Source: Flavobacterium sp. 9AF
Lineage (GTDB): Bacteria; Bacteroidota; Bacteroidia; Flavobacteriales; Flavobacteriaceae
NCBI RefSeq assembly: GCF_902506265.1
Contig: NZ_LR733561.1
Coordinates: 1-64,000 of the forward strand
Direction of reading: 5' to 3'
Length of the DNA stretch: 64,000 nt
Part shown: one piece after another, positions 42,571 through 52,361 of the stretch
How the letters are laid out: every line of letters starts with the position of its first letter
Position numbering within the stretch: the stretch's first letter is position 1
Position numbers and translations under genes: made by a program
The notes under the pieces: model-generated
What the model was told of the DNA's origin: nothing
Database searches by the model: none
Seen by the model: only the letters and a program-made list of their open reading frames with translations

Positions 42571-44331
42571 TTACAATTGTTTTTCAAGTTCAGAAATTAA
42601 GGTAACGGCTTTTTCAAAATCTTGTTGCATAGCTACTTCAGTAGCAGGAGCATATCTTGCAAACTCGCAATCGTTCATTAATTGAATGAATTGTGTTATT
42701 GTTTGATTTTGAGCTTGTTTATTTTCTAATATTTCTTGAATATTTTCCTTACTCATTTCAGAAGTTTCAATGTGTAATTTCGCTTTTAAGAAATTATGTA
42801 AAGCTCTTTCCATTGCCATATAGAATGGAATTTTATTACCCATTTGTTTTTTAGCTTCCGAAAGATATTTTTTAGCTAATTTATTATTTCTTCTGATTTT
42901 GTTTCCAAATTCGTCTGCATCAATCGCTTCTTTTTTCTTTCTTGCTAAAATAATTATAGGAATACATAAAAATGGTGCTAAAAGTAATCCATAGAACAAT
43001 TTAGTACCAAAGAATGTTTCTTGATATTTAGGAACAAAATCTGATTTAAGTTTTATGAATTGGAAAGAATTATTTTTAACTACTTGCTGTTTATTGTTCA
43101 CATCATTTGCCACTTCTTGTTTAGAAGGAGTAAAATTAGGATTGTCCAAGACGTTAATAGTAATTTCCTTAGATGTTATTGTCTTATAGGATTTTGAATT
43201 TAAATCGAAATAAGTAAACTCAATTGGTTTTAAGGTGTATTTGCCTTTAAATTGAGGTATAATTGTATATTTATCTGCTATTTTACCAGTCATTCCTGAT
43301 AAAGGAGTAGTTACTTCTTCTTTATGTTCAGGATCAAACACTTCAAAAGCGCTTGGAAATTCAGTTTTGGGTAAAGTGAATAGTTTTAAATTTCCGGTTC
43401 CAGACACACTAATTTCCAAGTCTAGTGATTCCCCTGTTTTAAGTTCGTTTTTAGAAGGAATTACCTTGAAATCAAATTTTCCTACAGCTCCACTAAAATT
43501 AAGTGGTTTTCCAGCTTCAGGAAGCGGTTTTACTTGGATGGTTTTTGCACCGGCAGAAATTGTTTTAGAGACAGATTTATATTCTGGTTCTAAGAAAAAA
43601 TTTCTTCTACCTGTGGGTACATCGATATCTAAATTAATGGCTAATGGTTCTAAAGGTTTAGCCCCTGTTTCTTGTGGATAAAGTATTACTTTCCTCCATA
43701 CTACTAAAGCATAATCTTGTCCTTCATATCTTCCTTGTACAGCTTGTAGTTTATCTATATTAATTTGTTGGCTCCAAAAACCATTGTATTTTGGATTTTC
43801 GACTTCTTGTACATTTCTAACCTGAAATCTTGGATTAAAATACAATTTATACACTACTGTAACAGGTTCATTTAGATAGGGATTGCTATTAGAAACCTCA
43901 GCAACTAAATGCACTCCTTCTCCTACTTTATAGTCTGGATCATTTGGATCTTTTGGTAATTCTACGGCATCTGTAACAGTAATTTTTACAGGTTGGGTTT
44001 TATAAGTTTGACCTTCAAATTCAATTACACCTTGCTTAATAGTTAAGACCCCTTTTTGATTTGGTTGTAAGACATAAGTATAGCTTCTACTAAACGATTT
44101 TACTCCATTTATCCAGGAAAAATTAGTGGATTGAAAAGGTCCGCCAATAATTCTAAAACCATCAAAATTAGGCGCTTGAAAGTTGTCACCATCTTCATTA
44201 ATTGCAAAAGTAACCTGTACCTTTTCATTTAATCCAATAGTTGACTTACTCAGTTTGGTTTCAAATTTAATTTCTTGAGCCAAAAGAGTAATATTAATAA
44301 AAAGTAATAGTATAATAAAAACTCTTTTCAT
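42571..44331 (-). CDS. batD: BatD: large periplasmic protein of the Bat operon
   Basis: A BatD-type protein of 586 residues from the ATG at 44331, which gives the signal peptide MKRVFIILLLFINITLLAQE. The longer frame to 44349 would overlap batC. Several Ig-like beta domains fill the periplasmic part, with the BatD-typical FRIIGGPFQSTNFSWINGV near residue 40. One membrane segment lies near residue 445 (FYGLLLAPFLCIPIII), then a cytosolic helical tail. It probably forms a complex with the VWA proteins BatA and BatB. It is one base after batC. Confidence 0.93.
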   Translation of the reverse strand: MKRVFIILLLFINITLLAQEIKFETKLSKSTIGLNEKVQVTFAINEDGDNFQAPNFDGFRIIGGPFQSTNFSWINGVKSFSRSYTYVLQPNQKGVLTIKQGVIEFEGQTYKTQPVKITVTDAVELPKDPNDPDYKVGEGVHLVAEVSNSNPYLNEPVTVVYKLYFNPRFQVRNVQEVENPKYNGFWSQQINIDKLQAVQGRYEGQDYALVVWRKVILYPQETGAKPLEPLAINLDIDVPTGRRNFFLEPEYKSVSKTISAGAKTIQVKPLPEAGKPLNFSGAVGKFDFKVIPSKNELKTGESLDLEISVSGTGNLKLFTLPKTEFPSAFEVFDPEHKEEVTTPLSGMTGKIADKYTIIPQFKGKYTLKPIEFTYFDLNSKSYKTITSKEITINVLDNPNFTPSKQEVANDVNNKQQVVKNNSFQFIKLKSDFVPKYQETFFGTKLFYGLLLAPFLCIPIIILARKKKEAIDADEFGNKIRRNNKLAKKYLSEAKKQMGNKIPFYMAMERALHNFLKAKLHIETSEMSKENIQEILENKQAQNQTITQFIQLMNDCEFARYAPATEVAMQQDFEKAVTLISELEKQL

Positions 44332-44332
44332 T

Positions 44333-45157
44333 TTACCAATCTTTTTCATTTGTTGTTGGACTAGCTTTTACTTTTTTAGCGTTTAGTTTGTCTTGTATTT
44401 TCTTTTCTGCATTATTTACAGCATCTAATAAATTCTCTATTTGCTGTTTATTTACACCCGCTGGCTTAGGATTTCCTTTGTCATCTTCTTTTTTATCGCC
44501 GTCTTGTTTATCTTTTTTATCATTTCCTTCTTTCTTTTTATCATCTTCATTTCCTTTATCGGAATCTTTTTTGTCTTTGTCCTGACCGTTATCTTGCTTA
44601 TCTTTTTTGTCTTTTCCGTCTCCTTTATCTTCTTTTTTATCCTGATTTTTTTGATCTTGATTCTTATCTTTATCCTTGTCTTTATCTTTATCTTTATTTT
44701 TATCGTCTTTAGGAGGATTTTCTTTTTGTTTTTTCTTTGCTAAAGCATAATTGTATCTTGTTTCATCATCGTTAGGATTATTACGCAATGCATTTTTATA
44801 GGCTTCTGCTGCTGCTGCATAATTTTTTTCAAGCATTAATGTATTTCCTAGGTTATGAAATGCCTTGTGTTTTTCTTCCTTAGACTTCGCATTCTCAATA
44901 GCATTTAAAAATTTATACTTTGCTTCGCTAGGTTGGCTTTGCCTGTAAATGCTATTTCCAAGGTTATAATTTGCTATACCTTTTTTTTCTTCATTTGTAA
45001 ATTGAGAAATTCTAAAATCACTTTCTGCTTCAATGTAATTTTTAGCACCAAATAACTCCGTACCTTTATATAAATTCTTGTCTTTGTTTTGACTAAAAAG
45101 CAAAGAAGAAATACATAATGCTATCCCAATAATTATTCTTTGCATACTATCTTTCAT
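44333..45157 (-). CDS. batC: BatC: TPR protein with long charged linker
   Basis: A 274-residue exported TPR protein. The signal or anchor covers residues 5-22, three TPRs lie about 25-145, and from about 150 to 240 the sequence is nearly all K, D, E, N, Q and G in low-complexity repeats. A short helix and a basic end follow. This charged linker is common in BatC proteins. It overlaps batB by 11 bases. The linker region gives long spurious frames on the opposite strand. Confidence 0.9.
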   Translation of the reverse strand: MKDSMQRIIIGIALCISSLLFSQNKDKNLYKGTELFGAKNYIEAESDFRISQFTNEEKKGIANYNLGNSIYRQSQPSEAKYKFLNAIENAKSKEEKHKAFHNLGNTLMLEKNYAAAAEAYKNALRNNPNDDETRYNYALAKKKQKENPPKDDKNKDKDKDKDKDKNQDQKNQDKKEDKGDGKDKKDKQDNGQDKDKKDSDKGNEDDKKKEGNDKKDKQDGDKKEDDKGNPKPAGVNKQQIENLLDAVNNAEKKIQDKLNAKKVKASPTTNEKDW

Positions 45158-46184
45158 TAAATAAGTTTAACTTTTGTAACCATGCTGTTTTTCTTTCTAA
45201 GAAAAAAATATCAAGTAATAATAGAAAAAAAGCCACTCCAATAAACCATTGATATTGTGTTTGATATTCGGCAATTTCTTGTGATTCAAATTCCGATTTT
45301 TCAATAGTATCTAATACTTGTTTTATTTGCTCTAATACTTGTTTTGTATTACTTCCTTCGATATAAACTGATTTTGTATTTTGAGCAATATTTTGTAGTG
45401 TTTCAGGATTTAATTTGGTAACTACTACTTCTCCTTGATTGTCTTTTTTATATTCTGCAATTACACCATTATCTCCTTTTATTGGAATTGGGCCGCCATT
45501 GATTGTTCCTACTCCTATCGTTGCAATTTTAATTCCTTTTTCTTTTGCAATTTCACTTGCTTCTTCTGCTCCGTCTCCGTGGTCTTCTCCATCTGAAACT
45601 AAAACAATTAGCTTATTTGTATCTACAGCATCAAAATAGGTTGTCGCTAAATTAATAGCATCATTTAATGCAGTACCTTGAGAAGAAACCATATTCGTAT
45701 TCATGTTTTGCAAATACATTTTAGCAATACTGTAATCTGTAGTCATAGGAAGAACAGGATAAGCACTTCCAGCGTAACCTACAATTCCAATTCTATCATT
45801 TCCTAAACTATTAATTATTTGGTTTATCAATTGTTTTGATTTTTCCAAACGACTTGGCGCTACATCTTCTGCTAACATACTCTTTGAAATATCGAGAGCA
45901 AAAACAATATCAATACCTTGTCTTTTAACAGTTTCAATTTTTGTACCTATTTTTGGGTTAACCAAAGCTAAAATTAATCCTGTTAATGCTAGCATAACGG
46001 TTATAAATTTTAATGTAGGTTTAAAAGAAGATTTTTCAGGGCTTAGTTTCTTGATCAACTCTAAATCTCCAAATTCCTTTTGTTTTTTCTTCTTCCAATA
46101 TAACTGAAATAAAAATATGAGTACCAATATGGGTAATATTAGTAACAAATACAATAATATTGGTTCTTCTAATTTATGATACAT
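45147..46184 (-). CDS. batB: BatB: membrane-anchored VWA protein
   Basis: A 345-residue protein with two N-terminal membrane segments (residues 8-27 and 58-76), a periplasmic VWA domain and a C-terminal membrane segment near 315-332. The MIDAS motif is FALDISKSML (DxSxS) near residue 97, with the SQGTALND threonine and LVSDGEDHGDG later. The DISKSM form is typical of BatB, compared with DVSGSM in BatA. It starts 11 bases after batA. Confidence 0.94.
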   Translation of the reverse strand: MYHKLEEPILLYLLLILPILVLIFLFQLYWKKKKQKEFGDLELIKKLSPEKSSFKPTLKFITVMLALTGLILALVNPKIGTKIETVKRQGIDIVFALDISKSMLAEDVAPSRLEKSKQLINQIINSLGNDRIGIVGYAGSAYPVLPMTTDYSIAKMYLQNMNTNMVSSQGTALNDAINLATTYFDAVDTNKLIVLVSDGEDHGDGAEEASEIAKEKGIKIATIGVGTINGGPIPIKGDNGVIAEYKKDNQGEVVVTKLNPETLQNIAQNTKSVYIEGSNTKQVLEQIKQVLDTIEKSEFESQEIAEYQTQYQWFIGVAFFLLLLDIFFLERKTAWLQKLNLFNER

Positions 46185-46195
46185 TTTTTTATTTT

Positions 46196-47200
46196 TTAGA
46201 CAAATCCTTTAAAAATAGTATTTCTCAAAGTAATTTCAATTAATACCAAAACAAAAGCTAACCAAACCAAAGGCTTAAATTTTTCATCATAATTGAAGTA
46301 CTTCTTCTCTTCAATTTCTGTGGTTTCTAACTTATTGATTTCTTGGTAAATCTCTTCTAATTTCTTATTATTAGTAGCTCTAAAGTATTTTCCATCGGTA
46401 GTTTTAGCAATTTCTCTCATCAAATCTTCATCAATTTCTACTTTCATATTTCGAAATAAAAATTGCCCGTTTGAAGCTTTTGCATAGGGAAAAGGAGCCA
46501 TTCCGTTAGTTCCTATTCCAATCGTATACACTTTAATACCATATTGTTCAGCAATATTAGCTGCCATTCTTGGGTCTATAGTTCCAGCATTATTAACACC
46601 ATCTGTTAAAAGAATAATGATTCTACTTTTTGCTTTACTGTCTTTCAACCGATTAATTGCGGTAGCTAAACCCACTCCTATTCCTGTTCCATCCGCAATA
46701 ATTGAATCATCATATTCTACTGTCTTGAGAGATTGTAAAACAACTGTTTTATCTGATGTTACAGGTGTTCTTGTATAACTTTCACCAGCATAAACCACCA
46801 GTCCAATTCTATCATTAACTCGATCATCTATAAATTTTGCAGCCACTCTTTTTAAAGCATCTAATCTGTTAGGCTTTAAATCCTTTGCTAACATACTTCC
46901 TGAAACGTCAATTGCCATGACAATATCAATTCCTTTTGTCGTTCTCGATTTTTGTGTTACATCTACACTTCTTGGCCTAGCTAAAGCTACTATAATACTA
47001 CTTAAAGCTAACAATCTTAATACAAATAAAATGGGTTTTATTTTAGAAAGAGTTGTTTTACTATTTGAAAATGGAGCCAGAGAACTCATTTTAAGAGTTG
47101 CTGTGCGTATTCTTCTTGTATATAAATACCATGCAATTGCAATAGGTATGAATAAAAACAACCAAAAGAATTCGGGATGTAAAAAAGTTACATTTTTCAT
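46196..47200 (-). CDS. batA: BatA: membrane-anchored VWA protein
   Basis: A 334-residue VWA protein. Hydrophobic segments at residues 7-25 and 57-74 anchor it, and a last one lies near 312-330. The MIDAS motif is MAIDVSGSMLAKDL near residue 94, with DGTGIG and LLTDGVNNAG completing the metal site. It overlaps the upstream gene by 4 bases and is followed by batB. BatA and BatB probably dimerise through their metal sites with BatD. Confidence 0.94.
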   Translation of the reverse strand: MKNVTFLHPEFFWLFLFIPIAIAWYLYTRRIRTATLKMSSLAPFSNSKTTLSKIKPILFVLRLLALSSIIVALARPRSVDVTQKSRTTKGIDIVMAIDVSGSMLAKDLKPNRLDALKRVAAKFIDDRVNDRIGLVVYAGESYTRTPVTSDKTVVLQSLKTVEYDDSIIADGTGIGVGLATAINRLKDSKAKSRIIILLTDGVNNAGTIDPRMAANIAEQYGIKVYTIGIGTNGMAPFPYAKASNGQFLFRNMKVEIDEDLMREIAKTTDGKYFRATNNKKLEEIYQEINKLETTEIEEKKYFNYDEKFKPLVWLAFVLVLIEITLRNTIFKGFV

Positions 47201-48819
47201 TTTTCAGCTGTTTTTCTTAATTCGACAGATGTAATTACTCTTTCCATGATTTGTTTCGCATATTCATCATCATTTCTATAGATTAAAAACAATTCTTGTA
47301 CACCTCCTAGTTGAGAAAATACGTATAACTCATAATTCATTAATTGAGTTTCTTTACTCAAAGGGTTCATTACTGAAAAACCACCATAGGCTTTTTTACC
47401 TGTTAATCCTTTTGGGTCTTCATAGTCTTCTTCTTTAACGGTAATATTTTGTGCGCCTTGCTGTTCCATAGCTTTTAAATCATATTCTACCACTTGATTT
47501 AAATCTACTTGAGTAGTATCTTTATAGGTAGTGGTATTCAAAATAATTGAAAAATTATCTAATAAACTACCATACATGAACTTTGCATTTGACTTAACAT
47601 GACTAGGCAAATTATTTTGAATGCGTTCATCTGACATACGTTTCAATACTCTAGGAGTTGAAATAATTATAGCAGGATCACCATATTCTGAAGATATCCA
47701 CTCTTCATTTAACAATGATTTTGCTGTATGACCTAACCAATTGTTTCGAATGTAATCAGTTCCTTTCGTAACACCTATAAAAACAGCACCTATTAATAAT
47801 AAAAAAGAAACCAAAGTAAGTGGAATACCTATTCTCTTCATTTTTTGAGAGCGATTTCTTTTGCGCTTTAATTCCTCTGTAAAGAGATTTTCCTTCTCTT
47901 CGTCTGTCCTTGGAATGGCTTTATCAATTGAAATTAAGAAAGAATCAATCATTTTTTTATCATTCTCAATCTCAAAATCTAAGGGTTTAGATTTAGCAAA
48001 TTTTACTAAATCGGCATTAGCCATTACTTTTTTAAATTTATCAAGAATGTCTTGACTGATTTTTATTTTTTTATTCTTAATGGTAGTTCGCAACGTATCA
48101 AAAAGCTCATTTGAAGTGCTTTCCATTGCAGGAATTTCAACTGCTTCTTCTAAATAATATCTTGTAATATCTGTTAGTTCAGAATAATAAGCTTTGGTTT
48201 CTCCTTTTTGCCAAAGTTCTCTACCTTCTAAATTTTGTAGTTGAGTTAAAGCTTTTTCTATAGGAGAAGCAAAAAGAATTTCGTCTTCTTCATTCTTTTT
48301 GATTTGCTTCTTTTTGATGAAATAATACAAAAGTATCCCAATGCCAATAATAGCAATAATCCCTAATAAAACATATAACCAAAAATAGTCGGTAGGTTTG
48401 TCAACGGATACAACTGATTTAATGTCATACATTTGTTGTTTGAGAGTATCAACAACAACTGGATTGACTTTAATCGCAAAAGAATCTGTTCTAACTGTTT
48501 TATTATTAATAATTACTTGTAAAGGAGGAATTACATAACGTCCAGAATCAAATTGGGTTAGCCCATATTTTTTAATTAATTCTAATTTGTCGTTATTTTT
48601 TATTGAGTCTATAGGATAAGATTCTAAAACTTCAAGTTGCCCAAAAAATTGACCATCTGGGAAAACAACTTTATCTTTTTTAGATACATTCGCTTTAATA
48701 GTTAAATTAAATTGAGAACCAATTTTAATTTGAGTTGAATCTACTGTGGATTGAATTGTTTGAGAAAAAACAATTGAAGTAAATAAAAGACAAATAACTA
48801 TTCTTGTAATTTTTAACAT
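47197..48819 (-). CDS. BatD-like N-terminal membrane protein of the Bat operon
   Basis: A 540-residue protein. The signal peptide is residues 1-20, and an Ig-like periplasmic domain (SQFNLTIKANVSKKDKVVF) follows to about 140, resembling the start of BatD. A membrane helix lies at about 150-170, then a cytosolic helical part to about 325, a second membrane helix (IPLTLVSFLLLIGAVFIGV), and a periplasmic C-terminal half. Proteins of this type are a regular member of Bat operons in Bacteroidetes between DUF58 and BatA. It probably links the cytosolic MoxR/DUF58 pair with the periplasmic VWA proteins; that is inference. Confidence 0.82.
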   Translation of the reverse strand: MLKITRIVICLLFTSIVFSQTIQSTVDSTQIKIGSQFNLTIKANVSKKDKVVFPDGQFFGQLEVLESYPIDSIKNNDKLELIKKYGLTQFDSGRYVIPPLQVIINNKTVRTDSFAIKVNPVVVDTLKQQMYDIKSVVSVDKPTDYFWLYVLLGIIAIIGIGILLYYFIKKKQIKKNEEDEILFASPIEKALTQLQNLEGRELWQKGETKAYYSELTDITRYYLEEAVEIPAMESTSNELFDTLRTTIKNKKIKISQDILDKFKKVMANADLVKFAKSKPLDFEIENDKKMIDSFLISIDKAIPRTDEEKENLFTEELKRKRNRSQKMKRIGIPLTLVSFLLLIGAVFIGVTKGTDYIRNNWLGHTAKSLLNEEWISSEYGDPAIIISTPRVLKRMSDERIQNNLPSHVKSNAKFMYGSLLDNFSIILNTTTYKDTTQVDLNQVVEYDLKAMEQQGAQNITVKEEDYEDPKGLTGKKAYGGFSVMNPLSKETQLMNYELYVFSQLGGVQELFLIYRNDDEYAKQIMERVITSVELRKTAEK

Positions 48820-48820
48820 C

Positions 48821-49687
48821 TTAATTTCTAGCTTTAAAATAACCTAATAATTTGGTTACATAACTTTCATCAACTCTGGCACTTACTGTTCCTGCACCGC
48901 ATTTTGAAAACATATCTGTAAAATATTTTACATTATCTTTATAGTATGTCTCATAATTTTGACGTACTTGTTTAGAACTTGTATCCACTAAAAATGTTTG
49001 TCCAGTTTCGGCATCTAACATGTTTACCATTCCTAAATTGGGTATAGATTGTTCTCTTTTATCATAAATTCTAATTCCTGTTAAATCATGTTTTTTAGAA
49101 GCTATTTTCAATGTATGTTCGTAATCTTTAACCATAAAATCAGAGATTAAAAAAACAATTGCCTTTTTTTTCATTACACTTGACAAAAATTTAAGTGCTT
49201 GAGCTAAATCTGTTTTTTTACTTCTAGGTTTAAACTCAATCAGTTCTCTGATTATTCTTAATACGTGAGATTTCCCTTTTTTGGGAGGGATAAATAATTC
49301 TATTTCATCGGAAAAAAGAATTAAACCTACTTTATCATTGTTTTGAGTAGAAGAGAAAGCTAGAGTAGCAGCAATTTCGGTTATAATTTCGCTTTTAAAT
49401 TGGTTTACAGATCCAAAAGATTCAGAACCACTACAATCGACCATTAACATCATGGTTAATTCACGTTCTTCTTCAAAGACCTTAACATAAGGTTCATTAT
49501 ATCTAGCGGTAACATTCCAATCAATAGCCCTTACATCGTCTCCGTATTGATATTGACGCACTTCAGAAAAAGTCATTCCTCTACCTTTAAAGGATGTGTG
49601 ATATTCTCCAGAAAAGATATGATCGCTCAATCTTCTGGTTTTAATTTCTATTTTTCTTACTTTTTTGAGTATTTCTTTTGTTTCCAT
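48821..49687 (-). CDS. DUF58-domain protein of the Bat operon
   Basis: A 288-residue cytosolic protein with the DUF58 signature RAIDWNVTARYNEPYVKVF (residues 54-72) and a VWA-like fold after it, with VDCSGSESFGS as the metal-binding loop. DUF58 proteins pair with MoxR ATPases as here and may act as adaptors. It is one base before the start of the BatD-like gene and 83 bases after moxR, with a short repeat in the gap. Confidence 0.93.
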   Translation of the reverse strand: METKEILKKVRKIEIKTRRLSDHIFSGEYHTSFKGRGMTFSEVRQYQYGDDVRAIDWNVTARYNEPYVKVFEEERELTMMLMVDCSGSESFGSVNQFKSEIITEIAATLAFSSTQNNDKVGLILFSDEIELFIPPKKGKSHVLRIIRELIEFKPRSKKTDLAQALKFLSSVMKKKAIVFLISDFMVKDYEHTLKIASKKHDLTGIRIYDKREQSIPNLGMVNMLDAETGQTFLVDTSSKQVRQNYETYYKDNVKYFTDMFSKCGAGTVSARVDESYVTKLLGYFKARN

Positions 49688-49693
49688 TTTTTT

Positions 49694-49728
49694 CAGTTGT
49701 CGGTTGTCGTTTGTTAGTTGTCAGTTAT
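49694..49728. repeat. GTTGTC simple direct repeat
   Basis: GTTGTC occurs at 49696, 49703 and 49717, with a variant between, in the gap between the MoxR and DUF58 genes. It has the look of the short direct repeats common between flavobacterial genes. No function can be given. Confidence 0.45.
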
Positions 49729-49770
49729 ACCTATAAACAGATTACAGACAACAGATAACTTTTCAACTAA

Positions 49771-50775
49771 TTAAGGCACTTCTACTTCATTAACAATTTT
49801 ATTAATGATATCTACAGAAGTTATATTTTCAGCTTCAGCTTCATATGTAATTCCAATTCTATGACGTAACACATCATGAACTACTGCTCTTACATCTTCA
49901 GGAATTACATATCCTCTTCGTTTAATAAAAGCATAACATTTTGCTGCAGTGGCTAAATTAATACTTCCACGAGGAGAAGAACCAAAGCTAATTAATGGTT
50001 TTAAGTTTTCCAATTTGTATTTTTCTGGAAAACGAGTAGCAAAAATGATATCTAAAATATATTTTTCAATTTTTTCATCCATATATACTTCTCTTACCGC
50101 TTGCTGAGCTCTCAAAATTTGTTCTAATGAAACCACTTGGTTTACCTTTTCAAAAGTCCCAGATAGATTTTGACGAATAACCATTCTTTCATCTTCCATC
50201 TTAGGATAATCGATAACTGTTTTTAGCATAAAACGGTCAACTTGCGCTTCAGGTAAAGGATACGTTCCTTCTTGTTCCACTGGATTTTGAGTGGCCATTA
50301 CTAAGAATGGCTTATCTAATTTGAAAGTAGTATCACCAATAGTGACTTGCTTTTCTTGCATCGCTTCTAAAAGTGCTGATTGTACTTTCGCTGGAGCACG
50401 GTTAATCTCATCAGCAAGTACAAAATTGGCAAAAATAGGCCCTTTTTTTATGGTAAAATCATTTTCTTTGATATTGTAAATCATAGTACCAACTACGTCT
50501 GCAGGTAATAAATCAGGTGTAAATTGTATTCTACTAAAAGAACCGTGAACGGCTTGAGAAAGTGTATTAATTGCTAATGTTTTAGCAAGACCAGGAACGC
50601 CTTCAAGCAGAATATGACCTTGCCCTAAGAGTCCAATTAACAATCTTTCAATCATGTGTTTTTGCCCCACGATTACTTTATTCATTTCCATAGTAAGTAA
50701 ATCGACAAAAGCACTTTCTCTTTCAATTTTTTCATTAATTGCTCTAATATCTAGAGTGGCAGTATTTTCTTCCAT
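49771..50775 (-). CDS. moxR: MoxR-family AAA ATPase of the Bat operon
   Basis: A 334-residue MoxR ATPase with Walker A GVPGLAKT near residue 53, Walker B VLADEINRAP near 115 and sensor 1 ATQNPVEQEG near 153; the family-typical GSSPRGSINLA is near 265. The ATG at 50775 (MEENTATLDI) is preferred to the upstream TTG at 50796. MoxR proteins act as chaperone-like ATPases that help VWA proteins bind metal or assemble. It is the first gene of the operon that runs through DUF58, the BatD-like gene and BatA to BatE. Confidence 0.95.
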   Translation of the reverse strand: MEENTATLDIRAINEKIERESAFVDLLTMEMNKVIVGQKHMIERLLIGLLGQGHILLEGVPGLAKTLAINTLSQAVHGSFSRIQFTPDLLPADVVGTMIYNIKENDFTIKKGPIFANFVLADEINRAPAKVQSALLEAMQEKQVTIGDTTFKLDKPFLVMATQNPVEQEGTYPLPEAQVDRFMLKTVIDYPKMEDERMVIRQNLSGTFEKVNQVVSLEQILRAQQAVREVYMDEKIEKYILDIIFATRFPEKYKLENLKPLISFGSSPRGSINLATAAKCYAFIKRRGYVIPEDVRAVVHDVLRHRIGITYEAEAENITSVDIINKIVNEVEVP

Positions 50776-51000
50776 TTTGAGTTTATTTTGGTTCAAATTT
50801 TCAAAAAAAATTTAACAATTCAAAATTGAAAATTAATTTAGGACATCGATGTTAATATACCGTTAAAAAAATTACGCTTAAGTAATATTTAAGCGTATTT
50901 TATGATTTTGTTCTTATAGTTTTAAGAAAATAGTTAAAAAAAACAACATTTTATCTAATAATGTATTTGTAATCAGAGATTTCCGCTTAAATAAAAATCC

Positions 51001-51031
51001 ATTAAAAAAGCACATTAAAAAATGTGCTTTT
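51001..51031 (-). terminator. Intrinsic terminator after the lipoprotein gene at 51055
   Basis: AAAAGCACATT pairs exactly with AATGTGCTTTT around AAAA, and on the minus strand the stem is followed by TTTTTTAAT. It lies 24 bases after the stop codon. The rest of the 279-base gap up to moxR is AT-rich and shows no gene. Confidence 0.75.
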
Positions 51032-51054
51032 AAAAATAAAATCAAATTAAATGT

Positions 51055-52158
51055 TTATAATGTTTCAAAAGAATAGGTTATGGATGCATTATTACTCGCA
51101 CCGTTTTTAAATTGAGTTATATTTTGTTTTCTAATAATATAATATTGATCTATTTCATCGTCAGAATCTGTTGACCAGCTTCCTTTTATTTCGTCTAAAA
51201 CAGCTGTGACTGTATTAACTACAAATGGCGTCCAAACCGCGTCGCCTGTTCCTAAAGTAACACCTGTTCCTATAGCTTGTACTACAATATTAATAACTCC
51301 AGCATAATCAAAGCCAGAATCTTCTTCCATAATAATCATTGTAGCAGCATTTCTAGTATGTTCATTCCAAAAAACAAAAGGTTGTTCTGGTGTATAAACA
51401 ACATTTTTCTTTTTGATATAAGGCATTTGTAAAACTCTTAAAGGCGGAACATTAGGTTCATTAAAATTTTGATCAAAATTAAATACGATGGCATAAATTT
51501 CTGGGTTTCCTTTAAACCAAGGTTCTTGAACATCTGCTAATTTTATAGCGTCGATTTTATTAAAATCTACTGCAGTAGCTTTATTATTTATTGCGGATGT
51601 TGCCATTTGATAATCAAAGCCTTTTTTCTTTAATTCTTGGTTAAATGAATTCATATTTTTTTGAAATTCATATTTTCCATGTTGATCTATAAAAAGAATT
51701 GGTTTATTGCTAGGTTCTGTAGCATCAACAGTTATTTCTTTTCCATTTATATCTACTCCTTGTAGTGTTTTTGCATTATCATCTATAGGCGCGTATAAAA
51801 TTTGTAAATCAATTAAAGAAGTACTATTTATTTTTTCTTGATTAAAAACAAAACATTCTAGAATACCTTCTTTTTTTAATTCAGAGGAAATAAATTCTTC
51901 GCTATTTTTAATATTTAAATCTGAAAAAATATCTGATAATAGTATTTCATTATGATCCTTAAATTTACTATTGCTTAATAAATTTCCTCCATTGTTACTT
52001 TTTATTGCATTAGCAACATATCTAGCTAGTTGAATTTTGTCTTGAGACAAAGAATTAGAACTTTTATTATCATTTTGTACCTCTGTATCATTAGTACAAG
52101 AGAATAAAATACTCATCATTACTACGAGAGAAGATAGTCTTTTGAATTTTTTTTTCAT
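51055..52158 (-). CDS. Lipoprotein of unknown function
   Basis: A 367-residue protein with a lipoprotein signal, lipobox LFSC with cysteine at residue 21. The first part is Asn/Ser-rich; the rest is alpha/beta with LFIDQHGKYEFQKN near 155 and a Gly/Val-rich stretch VIQAIGTGVTLGTGDAVW near residue 300. I do not recognise the family. It stands alone between a terminator and a divergent gene, from which it is separated by a 10-base inverted repeat. It may be a surface protein. Confidence 0.72.
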   Translation of the reverse strand: MKKKFKRLSSLVVMMSILFSCTNDTEVQNDNKSSNSLSQDKIQLARYVANAIKSNNGGNLLSNSKFKDHNEILLSDIFSDLNIKNSEEFISSELKKEGILECFVFNQEKINSTSLIDLQILYAPIDDNAKTLQGVDINGKEITVDATEPSNKPILFIDQHGKYEFQKNMNSFNQELKKKGFDYQMATSAINNKATAVDFNKIDAIKLADVQEPWFKGNPEIYAIVFNFDQNFNEPNVPPLRVLQMPYIKKKNVVYTPEQPFVFWNEHTRNAATMIIMEEDSGFDYAGVINIVVQAIGTGVTLGTGDAVWTPFVVNTVTAVLDEIKGSWSTDSDDEIDQYYIIRKQNITQFKNGASNNASITYSFETL

Positions 52159-52226
52159 ACTTTTTAACTTTTTAAAATTATTATTTGGTTGATTTTTAAA
52201 AAAGTAAAGCTACAACACAGAAGTTT

Positions 52227-52261
52227 TTTAACAATATAGAATTCTTGCCTTTATTGTTAAA
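52227..52261. promoter_or_regulatory. Perfect 10-base inverted repeat between divergent genes
   Basis: TTTAACAATA (52227-52236) and TATTGTTAAA (52252-52261) are exact reverse complements with a 15-base spacer. It lies in the 203-base gap between the lipoprotein and the AlbA_2 gene. This could be an operator; no partner is known. Confidence 0.4.
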
Positions 52262-52361
52262 GTTTGTTTTGATAAGTAAAGTTATAAGTTTAATAATTTA
52301 ATTAAAATATTTTGAAAGCACTCGAATAAAAATGTAAATTAGTAGCCAATAATATCTAAAA

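Noticed and set aside
44388-44743. Plus-strand frames opposite batC that look like membrane proteins
   Set aside because: They are the antisense reading of the lysine/aspartate-rich linker of batC, which gives F, L and I codons by base composition.
50776-50796. TTG start extending moxR
   Set aside because: An ATG seven codons later gives the usual MoxR start; no support for the extension.
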